From positions 1 through 6,012 of the forward strand of contig CAMHMG010000187.1 in NCBI GenBank assembly GCA_946186175.1: a stretch of 6,012 bases of DNA. The letters are read 5' to 3'. Position 1 is the stretch's first letter, and every line of letters starts with the position of its first letter. The DNA is from an uncultured Clostridia bacterium. Lineage in GTDB: Bacteria > Bacillota > Clostridia > Lachnospirales > Lachnospiraceae. Below are positions 5,566-6,012 of this stretch, piece by piece. The position numbers were made by a program, and so were the translations under genes. Below the pieces are notes generated by a model, which was not told where the DNA came from, did not search any database, and saw nothing but the letters and a program-made list of their open reading frames with translations.

Positions 5566-5594
5566 ATTATAACCCTTTATACACGTTATAACAA
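5566..5594 (-). promoter_or_regulatory. Promoter of the PIN operon, with repeated TTATAAC
   Basis: On the minus strand, TTGTTA (5594-5589) and a perfect TATAAT (5571-5566) are 17 bases apart. The expected start near 5559 leaves room for the ribosome binding site at 5555-5548. TTATAAC occurs at 5567-5573 and again at 5586-5592, the second within the palindrome GTTATAAC (5585-5592). These copies sit on the -10 and -35 boxes and are a plausible antitoxin operator. Confidence 0.65.
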
Positions 5595-5736
5595 TACTAT
5601 TATTCTTTATTGTTTTTACAATATACATATCGCCATAAATCTATTCGTCAAAGCAGAAGCTAGGAATAAAGTTTTAGCTCTCCGTATGAATTCTCATTTA
5701 ACTCAAGCCATTATAACATTAATTTTTATAAAATAA

Positions 5737-5765
5737 TTTACACACGTATTATTACGTAATATAAT
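5737..5765 (+). promoter_or_regulatory. Promoter and candidate operator of hicAB
   Basis: TTTACA (5737-5742) and TATAAT (5760-5765) are 17 bases apart, and the perfect palindrome TATTACGTAATA (5750-5761) lies in the spacer, as expected for a HicB operator. The predicted start near 5772 would clip the AAAGGAG ribosome binding site at 5768-5774. The real -10 may therefore be TATTAT at 5747-5752 with a poorer -35 further left. Confidence 0.5.
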
Positions 5766-5782
5766 ATAAAGGAGTTGATAAC

Positions 5783-5905
5783 ATGCCAATGACAGCGAAA
5801 CAAATGATCAAACTTCTGAAAGCAAACGGTTTTACAGAGGTCAGACAGAAAGTGAGGATACATTATGAATCAAGAATTATATTATCCGGCTATTTTCACA
5901 CCTGA
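5783..5905 (+). pseudogene. hicA: HicA toxin with an internal deletion
   Basis: The gene has a strong ribosome binding site (AAAGGAG, 8-base spacing) and a textbook HicA N-terminus, MPMTAKQMIKLLKANGFTEV (residues 1-20), followed by RQ. Normal HicA then continues into a Gly-Ser-His segment with the catalytic His and reaches about 60 residues. Here the sequence jumps after RQK straight into the ribosome binding site and start of hicB, read out of frame (VRIHYESRIILSGYFHT), and stops at codon 41. The active-site His and the C-terminal half of the double-stranded-RNA-binding-like fold are missing. Roughly 115-130 bases appear deleted, estimated from the usual family length. The product should be inactive as an mRNA-interfering toxin. 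Confidence 0.85.
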
Positions 5906-6012
5906 AGATGATGGAAGATACTCTGTATCATTTCCTGATCTTCCAGGCTGCAATACTTTTGGTGATAATTTAGAAAATGCTTATGATATGGCTTTTGACG
6001 CTCTTGGTATAA
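5865..6012 (+). CDS. hicB: HicB antitoxin, cut by the window edge
   Basis: The first 49 residues of a HicB antitoxin. YYPAIFTPEDDGRYSVSFPD (residues 6-25) and LPGCNTFGDNLENAYDMAFD (26-45) are the characteristic degenerate-RNase-H fold segment with the F-P-D-L-P-G-C motif. HicB neutralises HicA and usually represses the operon through a C-terminal DNA-binding domain, which lies outside the window. ATG 5865 has GAGG at 5854-5857 with 7-base spacing. Its start lies inside the shortened hicA reading frame, a result of the deletion rather than normal operon design. No defect is visible in the part shown, so it is an antitoxin without a working cognate toxin at this locus. Confidence 0.9.
   Translation, partial: MNQELYYPAIFTPEDDGRYSVSFPDLPGCNTFGDNLENAYDMAFDALGI

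Overview
The window looks like an AT-rich accessory stretch from a Clostridia chromosome, probably Lachnospiraceae. The evidence is low G+C, strong AGGAGG/GAGG-type ribosome binding sites, TTGACA/TATAAT-like promoters, and the kinds of genes present: an acidic repeat lipoprotein, a clostridial-style cardiolipin-synthase relative and several small toxin-antitoxin pairs. The taxonomic call is inference.

Layout. A plus-strand lipoprotein gene (2-787) carries six 13-residue repeats. A long G/C-rich inverted repeat (872-913) follows. On the minus strand lies an intact Phd/YefM antitoxin plus ParE/RelE toxin operon (935-1493), with a promoter and a 27-bp operator palindrome. Also on the minus strand is a tightly packed membrane-protein cluster read from 4588 down to 1620: a 535-aa double zinc-ribbon protein with about six membrane helices, a 239-aa membrane-anchored PLD-like protein matching only the second half of cardiolipin synthase and lacking its catalytic residues, a two-helix small protein broken by a one-base frameshift, and a 143-aa two-helix protein. 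Upstream of that, again minus strand, an antitoxin-like gene (5279-5539) overlaps a PIN-domain toxin gene broken by a frameshift (4883-5295). The PIN gene overlaps a decayed 92-codon gene (4613-4890) that contains a terminator-like hairpin. At the right edge, divergent on the plus strand, a hicA gene missing its catalytic part precedes an apparently normal hicB that runs off the window.

How it fits together. Three toxin-antitoxin loci lie within 6 kb. In two of them the toxin is broken while the antitoxin reads open as far as visible. The central cluster shows overlapping starts and stops and is plausibly one transcript for a membrane complex. Its function is unknown. Its architecture (zinc ribbons, many helices, a catalytically dead phospholipase-D fold and small helical proteins) is the best candidate here for an undescribed system. 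Three genes read open again if one base is added, two of them at A6 runs, so assembly error, decay or switching by slippage must be separated before naming any function.
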